A model generated the notes under the pieces. It was not told the origin of the DNA and searched no databases. It was given only the letters and a program-made list of their open reading frames with translations. Positions 16,969 to 25,278 of a stretch of 62,219 nucleotides of DNA are shown piece after piece; positions within the stretch are counted from its first letter, which is position 1; each line of letters starts with the position of its first letter. The position numbers and the translations under genes were made by a program. Source of the DNA: RXIX01 sp003989075 (lineage in GTDB: Bacteria > Pseudomonadota > Gammaproteobacteria > Competibacterales > Competibacteraceae); the NCBI GenBank assembly GCA_029780415.1, contig JAKOYN010000015.1, positions 1 through 62,219 on the forward strand, written 5' to 3'.

Positions 16969-18035
16969 GTAATCGTTTCTGGAGTCCCCTGGTCCGCCAG
17001 CTCACGCCTTATGTGCCCGGCGAACAGCCCAAACTTCGCAACCTGGTCAAACTCAACACCAACGAAAACCCCTACGGCCCCTCACCCCAGGTGCTGGAAG
17101 CCATCCAGGCCGAGCTGTCCGACGCCCTGCGCCTGTATCCGGACCCGAATGCCGAGCGCCTGAAACAGGCCATTGCCGACTATTACGGCGTCACCCCGGC
17201 ACAGGTGTTCGTTGGCAACGGCTCCGATGAAGTGCTGGCCCATATCTTCCACGGCCTGTTCCAACATCCCCTGCCACTGCTGTTCCCCGATATCACCTAT
17301 AGCTTTTACCCGGTGTATTGCGGTCTATACGGTATCGACTTCGTCACCGTGCCGCTGGCCGAGGATTTCAGCCTGCGGATCGCCGACTACCTGCGGCCCA
17401 ACGGCGGCATCATCTTCGCCAATCCCAACGCGCCCACCGGCTGCCTGCTACCGCTGACGGACATTGCCTGGCTGCTGGAACACAACCCGGACTCCGTGGT
17501 GGTGGTTGACGAGGCCTATATCGACTTTGGCGGCGAGACCGCCATTACCCTGGTCGACCGCTATCCCAACCTGCTGGTTACCCAGACTCTGTCCAAGTCG
17601 CGCTCGCTGGCCGGACTGCGGGTCGGGCTGGCGGTCGGTCATGCGGATTTGATCGAGGCACTGGAGCGGATCAAGAACAGCTTCAACTCCTACCCGCTCG
17701 ACCGCCTGGCAATTGCCGGCGCGGTCGCCGCCTTCGCCGATCGCGAGCATTTCCAGCGCTGCTGTCAGGCGGTAATCGACAGCCGTAGCGCACTGGTGCA
17801 GGCCCTCGGCGAACTCGGCTTCACAGTACTGCCCTCGGCGGCGAACTTCATCTTTGCCCGCCAGCCGCACCACGACGCCGCCCAACTGGCCGCTGCCCTG
17901 CGTGCAGCGGGCATCATCGTCCGGCATTTCCGCCAGCCGCGCATCGATCAATTTCTGCGCATCAGTATCGGCAATCCGGAACAGAACGCCGCATTACTCG
18001 CCGCGCTGACGCGCATCCTGGCCAGTGGACATTAA
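16965..18035 (+). CDS. hisC: Histidinol-phosphate aminotransferase
   Basis: 356 residues, PLP fold type I. It converts imidazole-acetol phosphate to histidinol phosphate. VKLNTNENPYGPSP is the family N-terminus, VFVGNGSDEVLAH binds the cofactor phosphate, FANPNAPTG is conserved, and SKSRSLAGLRVG holds the PLP lysine. It is translationally coupled to the Rpn gene and is followed two bases later by the Nif3 gene. Confidence 0.96.
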   Translation: MSNRFWSPLVRQLTPYVPGEQPKLRNLVKLNTNENPYGPSPQVLEAIQAELSDALRLYPDPNAERLKQAIADYYGVTPAQVFVGNGSDEVLAHIFHGLFQHPLPLLFPDITYSFYPVYCGLYGIDFVTVPLAEDFSLRIADYLRPNGGIIFANPNAPTGCLLPLTDIAWLLEHNPDSVVVVDEAYIDFGGETAITLVDRYPNLLVTQTLSKSRSLAGLRVGLAVGHADLIEALERIKNSFNSYPLDRLAIAGAVAAFADREHFQRCCQAVIDSRSALVQALGELGFTVLPSAANFIFARQPHHDAAQLAAALRAAGIIVRHFRQPRIDQFLRISIGNPEQNAALLAALTRILASGH

Positions 18036-18037
18036 CC

Positions 18038-18796
18038 ATGCAGCTGCGCGAACTGGTGGCCTACACCGATCGCCTGCTGGCGGCTGACCGCTTCAGCGAC
18101 TACTGCCCAAATGGCCTGCAGGTGGAAGGGCGTCCCGAAGTTAAGACCGTGGTGACCGGTGTCACGGCCTGCCAGGCACTGCTCGATGCAGCGGTAGCGC
18201 ACGCCGCCGATGCCGTACTGGTGCATCACGGCTGGTTCTGGAAAGGCGAAGATCCGCGCGTTCTCGGCATGAAACAGCGCCGGCTCGCCACCCTGCTGCG
18301 TCACGACATCAGCCTGATCGCCTATCATCTGCCGCTGGACGTCCATCCCGAACTGGGCAACAACGCGCAACTGGCCCGGGTGCTGGACCTGAGCATCACC
18401 GGCAGCACCGGTGGCAATGGTCAAACACCGGGGCTGGTGCTGCTTGGCGAAACCGCCATGCCCATGAGTGGCGTGACATTTGCCGCCCATCTGGCGGCGC
18501 GCCTCGGTCGCGAACCGCTGCACATCGCCGGCACCGCTGCACCGATCCGCCGCCTGGCCTGGTGCAGCGGCGCCGCGCAATCCCTGATCGCAGCGGCTCT
18601 GGAAGCCGGCGTTGACGGCTTCATCACCGGTGAAGCCGCCGAGCAGACCGTCCATTTCGCCCGCGAAAACAGCCTGCATTTCTTCGCCGCCGGCCATCAC
18701 GCCACCGAGCGCCATGGCATCCAGGCACTGGGCGCGCACCTGAGCGAACAGACCGGCCTGCACTGCAGATTCATCGATATCGACAACCCGGTTTGA
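18038..18796 (+). CDS. Nif3-like dinuclear metal-centre protein (YbgI type)
   Basis: 252 residues. DYCPNGLQVEG is the Nif3 N-terminal signature, VLVHHGWFW and IAYHLPLDVHPELGNN supply metal-binding His/Asp residues, and GHHATERHG closes the site. Members are sometimes called GTP cyclohydrolase I type 2 homologues but the cellular role is unsettled. The two-base gap to hisC makes it the last gene of the murA-his cluster. In Pseudomonas a DegS/AlgW protease gene lies in this neighbourhood; none is present here. Confidence 0.9.
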   Translation: MQLRELVAYTDRLLAADRFSDYCPNGLQVEGRPEVKTVVTGVTACQALLDAAVAHAADAVLVHHGWFWKGEDPRVLGMKQRRLATLLRHDISLIAYHLPLDVHPELGNNAQLARVLDLSITGSTGGNGQTPGLVLLGETAMPMSGVTFAAHLAARLGREPLHIAGTAAPIRRLAWCSGAAQSLIAAALEAGVDGFITGEAAEQTVHFARENSLHFFAAGHHATERHGIQALGAHLSEQTGLHCRFIDIDNPV

Positions 18797-18838
18797 ACCG
18801 CGCGCCAGCACTTGGGCATCTTTGATGCGACAAGCACA

Positions 18839-18868
18839 TAGACCCCCTCACCCCCCTTGAGTTATAGT
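18839..18868 (+). promoter_or_regulatory. Candidate promoter of the pet operon
   Basis: TAGACC, 18-base spacer, TATAGT (five of six matches to the -10 consensus). It would start transcription near 18873-18876, about 185 bases before petA. The spacer is a CCCTCACCCCCC fragment of the dispersed repeat. Confidence 0.45.
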
Positions 18869-18910
18869 TTTGCCGCTCCGTGGAACTCGTGGAAACCGCT
18901 ACCGGGAGTG

Positions 18911-18986
18911 CCTGGCGTGCACCCCCCCGGAAACCGCCGGCCGTGGTAAGACGGTCGCTTCCCGACCCAGAACGGCACACGCCAGG
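18911..18986 (+). ncRNA. Structured RNA element in the petABC leader
   Basis: CCTGGCGTG (18911-18919) pairs perfectly with CACGCCAGG (18978-18986). Inside, GGAA (18929) pairs with TTCC (18959) and CGGCCGT (18938) with ACGGTCG (18951) around a six-base loop. It is a long, nested, mostly Watson-Crick fold between the candidate promoter and petA. It could be a 5' UTR control element, a processed small RNA or an inert hairpin; no known family was recognised. Confidence 0.4.
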
Positions 18987-19060
18987 ACCGCGCGCATCCC
19001 TTTCAAAGTAAGAATGGCTAACCATCTCATGAACTATAAATCCACAACAGGAGACTGCGT

Positions 19061-19660
19061 ATGAGTACGGTAGATGACGTCGATCTCGGCAGACGCCGCT
19101 TTCTGACCGCTACGGCTACCGTGGTCGGCGGCGTAGGCGTGGCGTTCGTCGCCGTTCCCTTTCTAAAGTCCTGGTCGCCGAGCGAACGCGCCCAGGCCGC
19201 TGGCGCGCCGGTGGAAGCGGATATCAGCAAGCTCGAAGAAGGCGCCATGATGACTGTCGAGTGGCGCGGCAAACCGGTCTGGCTGCTGAAACGCACCAAG
19301 AAAATGCTGGATGACCTGCCCGGACTCAATGATCAACTGACCGATCCGGCCTCGGCCGTTGCCAGCCAGCAACCCGCGTACGCGCAAAATCCCCATCGCT
19401 CCATCAAGCCCGATGTGATGGTTCTGGTCGGCATCTGCACTCATCTGGGCTGCTCGCCGACCTTCCGTCCCGACGTGGCGCCGGCCGATCTGGGCCCGGA
19501 CTGGAAGGGTGGCTATTTCTGTCCCTGTCACGGTTCGCGCTTTGACCTGGCCGGCCGTGTCTACAAGGGTGTGCCCGCACCGACCAACCTGGTGGTTCCC
19601 TCCCACCGGTTTGTCAGTGATTCGCGCGTACTCATTGGCGTTGATCCGGAGGCTGCATAA
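19061..19660 (+). CDS. petA: Ubiquinol-cytochrome c reductase, Rieske iron-sulfur subunit
   Basis: 199 residues. RRRFL followed by a hydrophobic segment (about residues 14-35) is a twin-arginine membrane anchor. The [2Fe-2S] ligands are Cys126/His128 in CTHLGC and Cys154/His157 in CPCHGS, with the disulfide Cys131/Cys156. It transfers electrons from ubiquinol to cytochrome c1 on the periplasmic side. A strong ACAGGAGA precedes the ATG. The stop overlaps petB by one base (TAATG). Confidence 0.97.
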   Translation: MSTVDDVDLGRRRFLTATATVVGGVGVAFVAVPFLKSWSPSERAQAAGAPVEADISKLEEGAMMTVEWRGKPVWLLKRTKKMLDDLPGLNDQLTDPASAVASQQPAYAQNPHRSIKPDVMVLVGICTHLGCSPTFRPDVAPADLGPDWKGGYFCPCHGSRFDLAGRVYKGVPAPTNLVVPSHRFVSDSRVLIGVDPEAA

Positions 19661-20904
19661 TGGCAAATACACAAGGCACGACCGGTCTGGTCGGCTGGAT
19701 TGACGAGCGCTTTCCACTGACCAAGATGGTGCGTGAGCACCTGACCGAATACTACGCACCCAAGAACTTCAACTTCTGGTACTTCTTCGGCTCGCTGGCC
19801 ATCCTGGTGCTGGTCAATCAGATCCTCACCGGCATCTGGCTGACCATGAACTACAAGCCCTCCGCCGCTGAAGCCTTCGCCTCGGTCGAGTACATCATGC
19901 GTGATGTCAACTGGGGCTGGCTGATCCGCTATATGCATTCCACTGGCGCCTCGGCCTTCTTCATCGTCGTCTACCTGCACATGTTCCGCGCCCTGATCTA
20001 CGGCTCCTACAAGAAGCCGCGCGAACTGATCTGGATCTTCGGCGTGCTGATCTTCCTGTGCCTGATGGCCGAAGCCTTCATGGGTTACCTGCTGCCCTGG
20101 GGCCAGATGTCCTACTGGGGCGCCCAGGTAATCATCAACCTGTTCAGCGCCATTCCCGGTATCGGTCCGGATCTGTCGGTGTGGATTCGCGGCGACTTCG
20201 TGGTCTCCGACGCCACTCTGAACCGCTTCTTCTCACTGCACGTCATTGCCCTGCCGCTGGTGCTGGTCGGCCTGGTCGCCGCACACATCATTGCCCTGCA
20301 TGAAGTTGGCTCCAACAATCCCGACGGCGTTGAAATCAAGAAGACCAAGGGCGCGGACGGCAAGCCGCTGGACGGCATTCCCTTCCATCCCTACTACACC
20401 GTCAAGGACCTGGTCGGCGTAGTGGTGTTCCTGATCTTCTTCTCGATCGTGGTCTTCTTCATGCCCGAGATGGGCGGCTATTTCCTTGAGCATCCCAACT
20501 TCGACCCGGCCGATCCGCTCAAGACCCCGCCGCACATTGCTCCGGTGTGGTACTTCACACCGTTCTACGCCATCCTGCGCGCGGTGCCATCCTTCGCCGG
20601 TACCCAGGTATGGGGCGTACTGGCCATGGGCGCGGCGATTGTCATGCTGTTCTTCCTGCCCTGGCTGGACCGCAGCCCAGTGAAGTCGATCCGCTATCGG
20701 GGTTTCCTGTTCAAGCTGGTTCTGGCCGCGTTCGTCGTCTCGTTCCTGATCCTGGGCTATCTGGGCGCGCTGCCGACGACCCCGGAGCGCACCACCCTGG
20801 CGCAGGTTTGCTCGGTGATCTACTTCGCGTTCTTCTTCGTGCTGCCGATCCTGCCAGCAATTGAAAAGACCAAGCCCGTACCGGAAAGGGTGACCGAAAA
20901 ATGA
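19660..20904 (+). CDS. petB: Cytochrome b of the bc1 complex
   Basis: 414 residues, full length with eight expected membrane helices. It carries the b-haem His residues (in RYMHSTGASAFF with YLHMFR, and FSLHVIALP with VAAHIIALHE) and the quinol-site motifs GYLLPWGQMSYWGAQV and PVWYFTPFYAILRA (a PEWY variant, PVWY). The N-terminal and C-terminal domains are fused, as in proteobacterial bc1. It overlaps petC by ATGA. Confidence 0.97.
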   Translation: MANTQGTTGLVGWIDERFPLTKMVREHLTEYYAPKNFNFWYFFGSLAILVLVNQILTGIWLTMNYKPSAAEAFASVEYIMRDVNWGWLIRYMHSTGASAFFIVVYLHMFRALIYGSYKKPRELIWIFGVLIFLCLMAEAFMGYLLPWGQMSYWGAQVIINLFSAIPGIGPDLSVWIRGDFVVSDATLNRFFSLHVIALPLVLVGLVAAHIIALHEVGSNNPDGVEIKKTKGADGKPLDGIPFHPYYTVKDLVGVVVFLIFFSIVVFFMPEMGGYFLEHPNFDPADPLKTPPHIAPVWYFTPFYAILRAVPSFAGTQVWGVLAMGAAIVMLFFLPWLDRSPVKSIRYRGFLFKLVLAAFVVSFLILGYLGALPTTPERTTLAQVCSVIYFAFFFVLPILPAIEKTKPVPERVTEK

Positions 20905-21641
20905 AAAAAATCGTTCTCGCACTCGCCCTGCTCGTGCTGCCGGGTTTGAGCCTTGCCGCGACTGCCGGCTATCCGCTGATGAAGGCGCCAATTGACCTGC
21001 ACGACAAGCCCTCGCTGCAGCGCGGCGCCAAGCTGTTCGTCAACTACTGCATGGGCTGCCACTCGCTGGAGCACCAGCGCTATAACCGCATGGCCCGCGA
21101 CATCGGCCTAACCGATGAAGAGGTCAAGGCAAACCTGATCTTCACCGGCGCCAAGGTTGGCGATCTGATGAAGAACGCCATGCCCAAGGCTGCGGCCAAG
21201 CAGTGGTTCGGCGTCACTCCGCCCGATCTGACCGTGATCGCCCGCTCGCGTGGCGTTGATTACCTCTACACCTACCTGCAGACCTTCTATCAGGATCCAA
21301 CCCGGCCGTTTGGCGTCAACAACGCCGTGTTCCCCAATGCTGGCATGCCACATGTGCTGTGGCAGTTGCAGGGGATGCAGAAAGCGGTCTATGAGGTTCA
21401 CAAGGATCATGAGGGCAACGAGACCAAGGTGCTCACGGGCTTTGAACTGGTGCAGCCAGGTAGCATGAGCGCGCCGCAGTTCAAGGAATCGATGGCCGAT
21501 CTGGTGAACTTCCTGGCGTATGCCGGCGAGCCGATCAAGCTCGAACGGCAGAAGGTCGGCATCTGGGTGCTGCTGTTCCTCGGTCTGGCCTTTGTGGTGT
21601 TCTACCTGCTCAAGAAAGAGTATTGGAAGGATATTCACTAA
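20901..21641 (+). CDS. petC: Cytochrome c1
   Basis: 246 residues. A signal peptide (KKIVLALALLVLPGLSLAA) precedes the haem c site CMGCH at 50-54. The distal Met is likely in NAVFPNAGMPHVLW, and a C-terminal anchor helix VGIWVLLFLGLAFVVFYLL ends in KKEYW. It completes the three-subunit bc1 complex that passes electrons to soluble cytochromes and the cbb3 oxidase encoded downstream. Confidence 0.97.
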   Translation: MKKIVLALALLVLPGLSLAATAGYPLMKAPIDLHDKPSLQRGAKLFVNYCMGCHSLEHQRYNRMARDIGLTDEEVKANLIFTGAKVGDLMKNAMPKAAAKQWFGVTPPDLTVIARSRGVDYLYTYLQTFYQDPTRPFGVNNAVFPNAGMPHVLWQLQGMQKAVYEVHKDHEGNETKVLTGFELVQPGSMSAPQFKESMADLVNFLAYAGEPIKLERQKVGIWVLLFLGLAFVVFYLLKKEYWKDIH

Positions 21642-21725
21642 GGACCACGCGCCGCCGGTGCGCCGCGCGCGCCGGTGGTTGCGGTCCACCGCTCCCCTGT
21701 TCTCCTACCCTCCTGCGCAAGACCC

Positions 21726-22133
21726 ATGACTTCAAGCCGGCCCTACCTGATCCGCGCCCTGTACGAATGGATCGACGATAACGGTCTGACTCCGCATCTG
21801 CTGGTCAACGCTGAATATCCGGGCGTTGAAGTGCCCCGGCAGCATGTCCACGAAGGGCGGATCGTCCTGAACATCAACCCTTCGGCCGTGCGTGATCTGC
21901 GGCTGGGCAATGAATGGATTGAATTCAGTGCCCGTTTCGGTGGCATCGCGCGCCTGGTGCGGATTCCGCTGGCTGCGGTACAGGCCATCTATGCCCGGGA
22001 AAATGGCCAGGGCATGGCGTTTGGCGATGAAACGCTGGATGAAAATCAGCCTGAAACCGATTCGCAACCGGAGCCGGAACCACCGACGCCCTCCGGGCCG
22101 GCCCGTCGTCCGGTGCTCAAGATCGTCAAGTAA
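21726..22133 (+). CDS. sspB: ClpXP protease specificity-enhancing factor SspB
   Basis: 135 residues. The SspB substrate-binding core (SSRPYLIRALYEWIDDNGLT to VRIPLAAVQAIYARENG) is followed by an acidic, Pro-rich linker and the ClpX-docking tail RPVLKIVK. It delivers ssrA-tagged proteins to ClpXP. ATG 21726 matches the family start. sspA, normally between petC and sspB, is absent; the 84-base gap holds only a GC-rich imperfect hairpin. Confidence 0.95.
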   Translation: MTSSRPYLIRALYEWIDDNGLTPHLLVNAEYPGVEVPRQHVHEGRIVLNINPSAVRDLRLGNEWIEFSARFGGIARLVRIPLAAVQAIYARENGQGMAFGDETLDENQPETDSQPEPEPPTPSGPARRPVLKIVK

Positions 22134-22162
22134 GCCACTGCTGCCTCAGGCCCCGGCCGGTA

Positions 22163-22747
22163 TCAGTTGATGTACTCAAACAGCGTGACCACATGGCGCA
22201 CGCCGCTGACCTGGCTGACGACATCGGTTGCGGCATCAGCCTCGACCGGGCGCACCAGTCCCATCAGATACACCACGCCGCGCGCCGTGACCACCATGAC
22301 CCGGGTCGGATCAAAGTCGGGAATCTGGTTGATCTGAAACAGCGCGGTCTTGACCTTGGTGCTCAGCAGAGCGTCGCTGCTTTGCTCGGATAGCGAACTC
22401 GGCGGCGCTACGACCAGTTCGTTATGCACCAGGCGCACCGGCGGTTCGTTGAGCTGATAGGCAATCCGGCCGGCATCCTGACGGACCGGCTCCGAAATCA
22501 CCTCGCCGGTCAGTAGCACCACCCCGTTATAGCAATTGACGCTGATCTGATTCCCGGGCGGCAACTGCGCATTCAGCCGATCAAAGAGTTTAAATTCGGT
22601 GGTCTGGTCATCCACCAGGGTACCGGTGGTGCGCCGATCATGCACCACGCTGATACCGGTCGCCGCGCCGCTGATCAGCAGGCCGGCGCAACCACTGAGC
22701 GCCAATGCCAGTAACGCGGCGCCTGCTGCGCGCAACCATTCATTCAT
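22163..22747 (-). CDS. dolP: BON-domain outer-membrane lipoprotein DolP (YraP)
   Basis: 194 residues. The lipobox LALSGC places the lipidated Cys at residue 20. Two BON domains follow (about 47-112 and 125-192) with the pattern VNCYNGVVLLTGEV and VMVVTARGVVYLMGLV. DolP acts in outer-membrane integrity and BAM/amidase support. It overlaps diaA by ATGA, as in the E. coli diaA-yraP pair. Confidence 0.92.
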   Translation of the reverse strand: MNEWLRAAGAALLALALSGCAGLLISGAATGISVVHDRRTTGTLVDDQTTEFKLFDRLNAQLPPGNQISVNCYNGVVLLTGEVISEPVRQDAGRIAYQLNEPPVRLVHNELVVAPPSSLSEQSSDALLSTKVKTALFQINQIPDFDPTRVMVVTARGVVYLMGLVRPVEADAATDVVSQVSGVRHVVTLFEYIN

Positions 22748-23346
22748 CCGGTTTCTCCGCCAAAGAGCTGCTGATCCAGCAGATCACAAAGACAGTGCAC
22801 GATCAGGATATGAGTCTCCTGAATCCGCGCTGTCACCGTCGCGCTGACCCGAATCTCGACATCGTCGCGGCCAAGCTGGCCGGCAATACGGCCACCGTCG
22901 CGCCCGGTCAGGGCCACGGTCACCAGGCCGAGCGCTTGCGCCGCCGTAATGGCTGCGGCGACATTCGGCGAATGGCCACTGGTCGAGATTGCCAGCAGCA
23001 CATCGCCACGCCGCCCGAGCGCCTGGACCTGACGCGCGAATACCTGCTCGAAGGCGTAGTCATTGGCGATCGAGGTCAGCGCCGAGCTGTCGGTAGTCAG
23101 GGCAATGGCCGCCAGCCCCGGCCGTTCGATCTCGAAGCGGTTGACCAGTTCCGCGGCGAAGTGCTGGGCATCAGCGGCGGAACCGCCATTGCCACAGGCC
23201 AGCACCTTGCCCCCCTGACGCAGGCATCTGATCAGGCATTCGGCAGCCTGCACGATGCGCGGTCCCATGTGCTCCAAGGTGCGCTGTTTGGCTTCGAGGC
23301 TGGCCACAAAGTGCTGTTCGATACGCGCGAGCGGGTCCAGGGTCAT
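22744..23346 (-). CDS. diaA: SIS-domain protein DiaA (phosphoheptose isomerase family)
   Basis: 200 residues. The SIS fold shows VLACGNGGSAADAQHFAAEL and LLAISTSGHSPNVAAA. GmhA and DiaA are close paralogues; coupling to dolP supports DiaA, the DnaA-binding initiation stimulator, over the LPS heptose isomerase, though dual use cannot be ruled out. yraN, often next to it, is missing. Confidence 0.85.
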   Translation of the reverse strand: MTLDPLARIEQHFVASLEAKQRTLEHMGPRIVQAAECLIRCLRQGGKVLACGNGGSAADAQHFAAELVNRFEIERPGLAAIALTTDSSALTSIANDYAFEQVFARQVQALGRRGDVLLAISTSGHSPNVAAAITAAQALGLVTVALTGRDGGRIAGQLGRDDVEIRVSATVTARIQETHILIVHCLCDLLDQQLFGGETG

Positions 23347-23502
23347 CCGTCATCATCCAGGCTGGGAGTGGTTGGAACAGGCAAAGCTTAGCGCATTTCC
23401 GGCCAGGTCATCGCACCCGGGTGTGCGGCCATGCAGAGCCACACGGTGTAAGCTGCCCTATAATCCACAGCCTTTATCCCTGCTGCGCTTTCCAAATACA
23501 CC

Positions 23503-24201
23503 ATGCCTCTTTATCCTTCCGCTGCACGCGAATTCCGGGCTGGCCTGTTGGCATTGGCACCGCTGCTGGTCGGAGTCATGCCCTTTGGCATGATCTACGG
23601 CACGCTGGCGCTAAGCCAGGGCCTCAGCCCAGCAGCGGCGCTGGCAATGTCCAGCATCCTGTTCGCCGGCTCGGCGCAGTTCCTGTTCTGTCAACTGTTC
23701 GGCGCAGGCACGCCCGCACTGATCACCGTCACTGAGGTAGGTCTGCTCAACCTGCGCCATGCCCTGTACAGCGCCGCACTGGCGCCGCGCATCGCCCATC
23801 TGCCACGGCGCTGGAAACTGGTGCTGGCCTACCTGCTCACCGACGAAGCGTATGCGGCGATTGCCCGGCACGAGGCATCCGCCGAGCCAGGCGGCCCCCA
23901 CCGGCACTGGTTCTACCTGGGTGCGGGATTGGCCCTGTGGAGTGGCTGGCAACTGTCCACCGCCGCCGGAGTGCTCCTGGGCGCGCGCCTGCCGACCGAC
24001 TGGCCGCTGGATTTTGCCCTGCCGCTGACCTTCATCGCCATTGTGGTGCCGCTGATCTGCGACTGGACGATGCTGGCGGTGGCGCTGATTTCCGGACTGG
24101 TGGCGCTGCTCGCAGCCGGCCTGCCGTTCAAGCTCGGACTGCTGGCGGCGGCTCTGACCGGAATGGCGCTTGGCTGGTACGGGGCGGGAGCGGCTAAATG
24201 A
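23503..24201 (+). CDS. azlC: AzlC-family branched-chain amino acid exporter, large subunit
   Basis: 232 residues with several membrane helices. The family N-terminus EFRAGLLALAPLLVGVMPFGMIYG and the FAGSAQFLFCQLF motif are clear. It forms a two-component exporter with AzlD, which starts inside its last codons (ATGA overlap). Confidence 0.9.
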   Translation: MPLYPSAAREFRAGLLALAPLLVGVMPFGMIYGTLALSQGLSPAAALAMSSILFAGSAQFLFCQLFGAGTPALITVTEVGLLNLRHALYSAALAPRIAHLPRRWKLVLAYLLTDEAYAAIARHEASAEPGGPHRHWFYLGAGLALWSGWQLSTAAGVLLGARLPTDWPLDFALPLTFIAIVVPLICDWTMLAVALISGLVALLAAGLPFKLGLLAAALTGMALGWYGAGAAK

Positions 24202-24506
24202 GCATCTGGCTACTGATACTGGCCTGTGGCGTAACGACCTTCGTGATTCGTCTATCGTTCATCGCCGCCGAGGGCAAGGTCGCCTTCCCGCCGGGTTTTC
24301 GGCGCCTGCTGCCGTTCGTGCCCGTGGCGACCCTGAGCGCGCTGGTAGCGCCTGAGCTGTTGATGCCGCAGGGCACGCTGTGGCTGGCCTGGGATAACAG
24401 CCGGCTGCTGGCCGGGCTGATGGCGATTGTGCTTGCCGCGACTACGCGCAGCGTGCTGTGGACGCTGGTGGGTGGCTTTATCGTGCTGGCGATCGCGTCC
24501 GCCTGA
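24198..24506 (+). CDS. azlD: AzlD-family small subunit of the amino acid exporter
   Basis: 102 residues, three to four hydrophobic segments. The N-terminal WLLILACGVTTFVIRLSFI and PFVPVATLSALVAPELL are typical of AzlD. It is coupled to azlC and needed for export. Confidence 0.9.
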   Translation: MSIWLLILACGVTTFVIRLSFIAAEGKVAFPPGFRRLLPFVPVATLSALVAPELLMPQGTLWLAWDNSRLLAGLMAIVLAATTRSVLWTLVGGFIVLAIASA

Positions 24507-24550
24507 TCCGCCCCTGTCATGCCGCCATCTCTGCAGCTCTGCGCCCAGGA

Positions 24551-25270
24551 TCAGGCCGGCAATTCCAGGAAAAAGGTTGCGCCCTGGCCGGGCGTGCTTT
24601 CCGCCCAAATGCGCCCGCCCATGCGCTGCATCGCCTTGCGCGCAATCGCCAGACCGATCCCGGTGCCGGGGTAGTCTTCGGCGCGTTGCAGGCGCTGAAA
24701 GATCTCAAAAATACACTCATGGAACTGCGGGTCAAAACCGATGCCGTTGTCCCGCACCCAGAGCATGGTCGTATCCGAACCGGCACACCCCCCAATGTCA
24801 ATCTGCAGCGGCACGCCGGCACGACCGAACTTGGGGGCATTATCCATCAGGTTGCGCAACACTTGGGCAAGGCCTTCGGGGTCGGCCTGAACCTGCAGCG
24901 CCGCCGGAAGACTTACCCGCACCGTAGCGCCGCGCATGCACAACTCATCGGCACACCCGGTCACTATCCCTTCGATCATCCGCCGCGGGTCCAGTGCATT
25001 GCGATGCAAAACGCGCCGCTCCATCCGCGAGTAGGCCAGCAGGTCGTCGATCAGGACACCCATGCGCTGCGTACCCCGGCGGATATTCTCAACAAACAGG
25101 CGCCCCTCGTCGTCGAGATGTTGGACATAATCTTCCAGCAGCAGGCGGCTGTAGCCATCGATACCACGCAGCGGCGCTTTCAGGTCGTGCGAGACGGAAT
25201 AGGCAAAGGTGTCCAGTTCCTGATTAGCCACCTCCAGTTGCGCGGTACGTTCACGAACCCGTGCTTCCAA
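24551..25270 (-). CDS. Truncated sensor histidine kinase (HisKA plus HATPase_c only)
   Basis: 239 residues from a TTG start. The product begins in a coiled-coil linker (EARVRERTAQLE), then the H-box AYSVSHDLKAPLRGIDGYS, the N-box NLMDNAPKF and the G-boxes DNGIGFD and GTGIGLAIARK. The same frame is open to a TGA near 25327 and reads TERKRAEDEIRRLN first, the usual linker after a PAS domain, but no PAS or other sensor domain exists: coaX coding sequence begins there. The kinase lost its input domain, with the break next to the coaX stop. No response regulator is near. It may be a constitutive fragment or a pseudogene. Confidence 0.75.
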   Translation of the reverse strand: MEARVRERTAQLEVANQELDTFAYSVSHDLKAPLRGIDGYSRLLLEDYVQHLDDEGRLFVENIRRGTQRMGVLIDDLLAYSRMERRVLHRNALDPRRMIEGIVTGCADELCMRGATVRVSLPAALQVQADPEGLAQVLRNLMDNAPKFGRAGVPLQIDIGGCAGSDTTMLWVRDNGIGFDPQFHECIFEIFQRLQRAEDYPGTGIGLAIARKAMQRMGGRIWAESTPGQGATFFLELPA

Positions 25271-25278
25271 TTCGGCGT

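Noticed and set aside
18870..19064. 64-codon frame overlapping petA by ATGA
   Set aside because: TTG start inside the candidate promoter region and Arg/Thr-rich content. The leader structure explains the region better; only the last 16 codons are kept as a possible upstream ORF.
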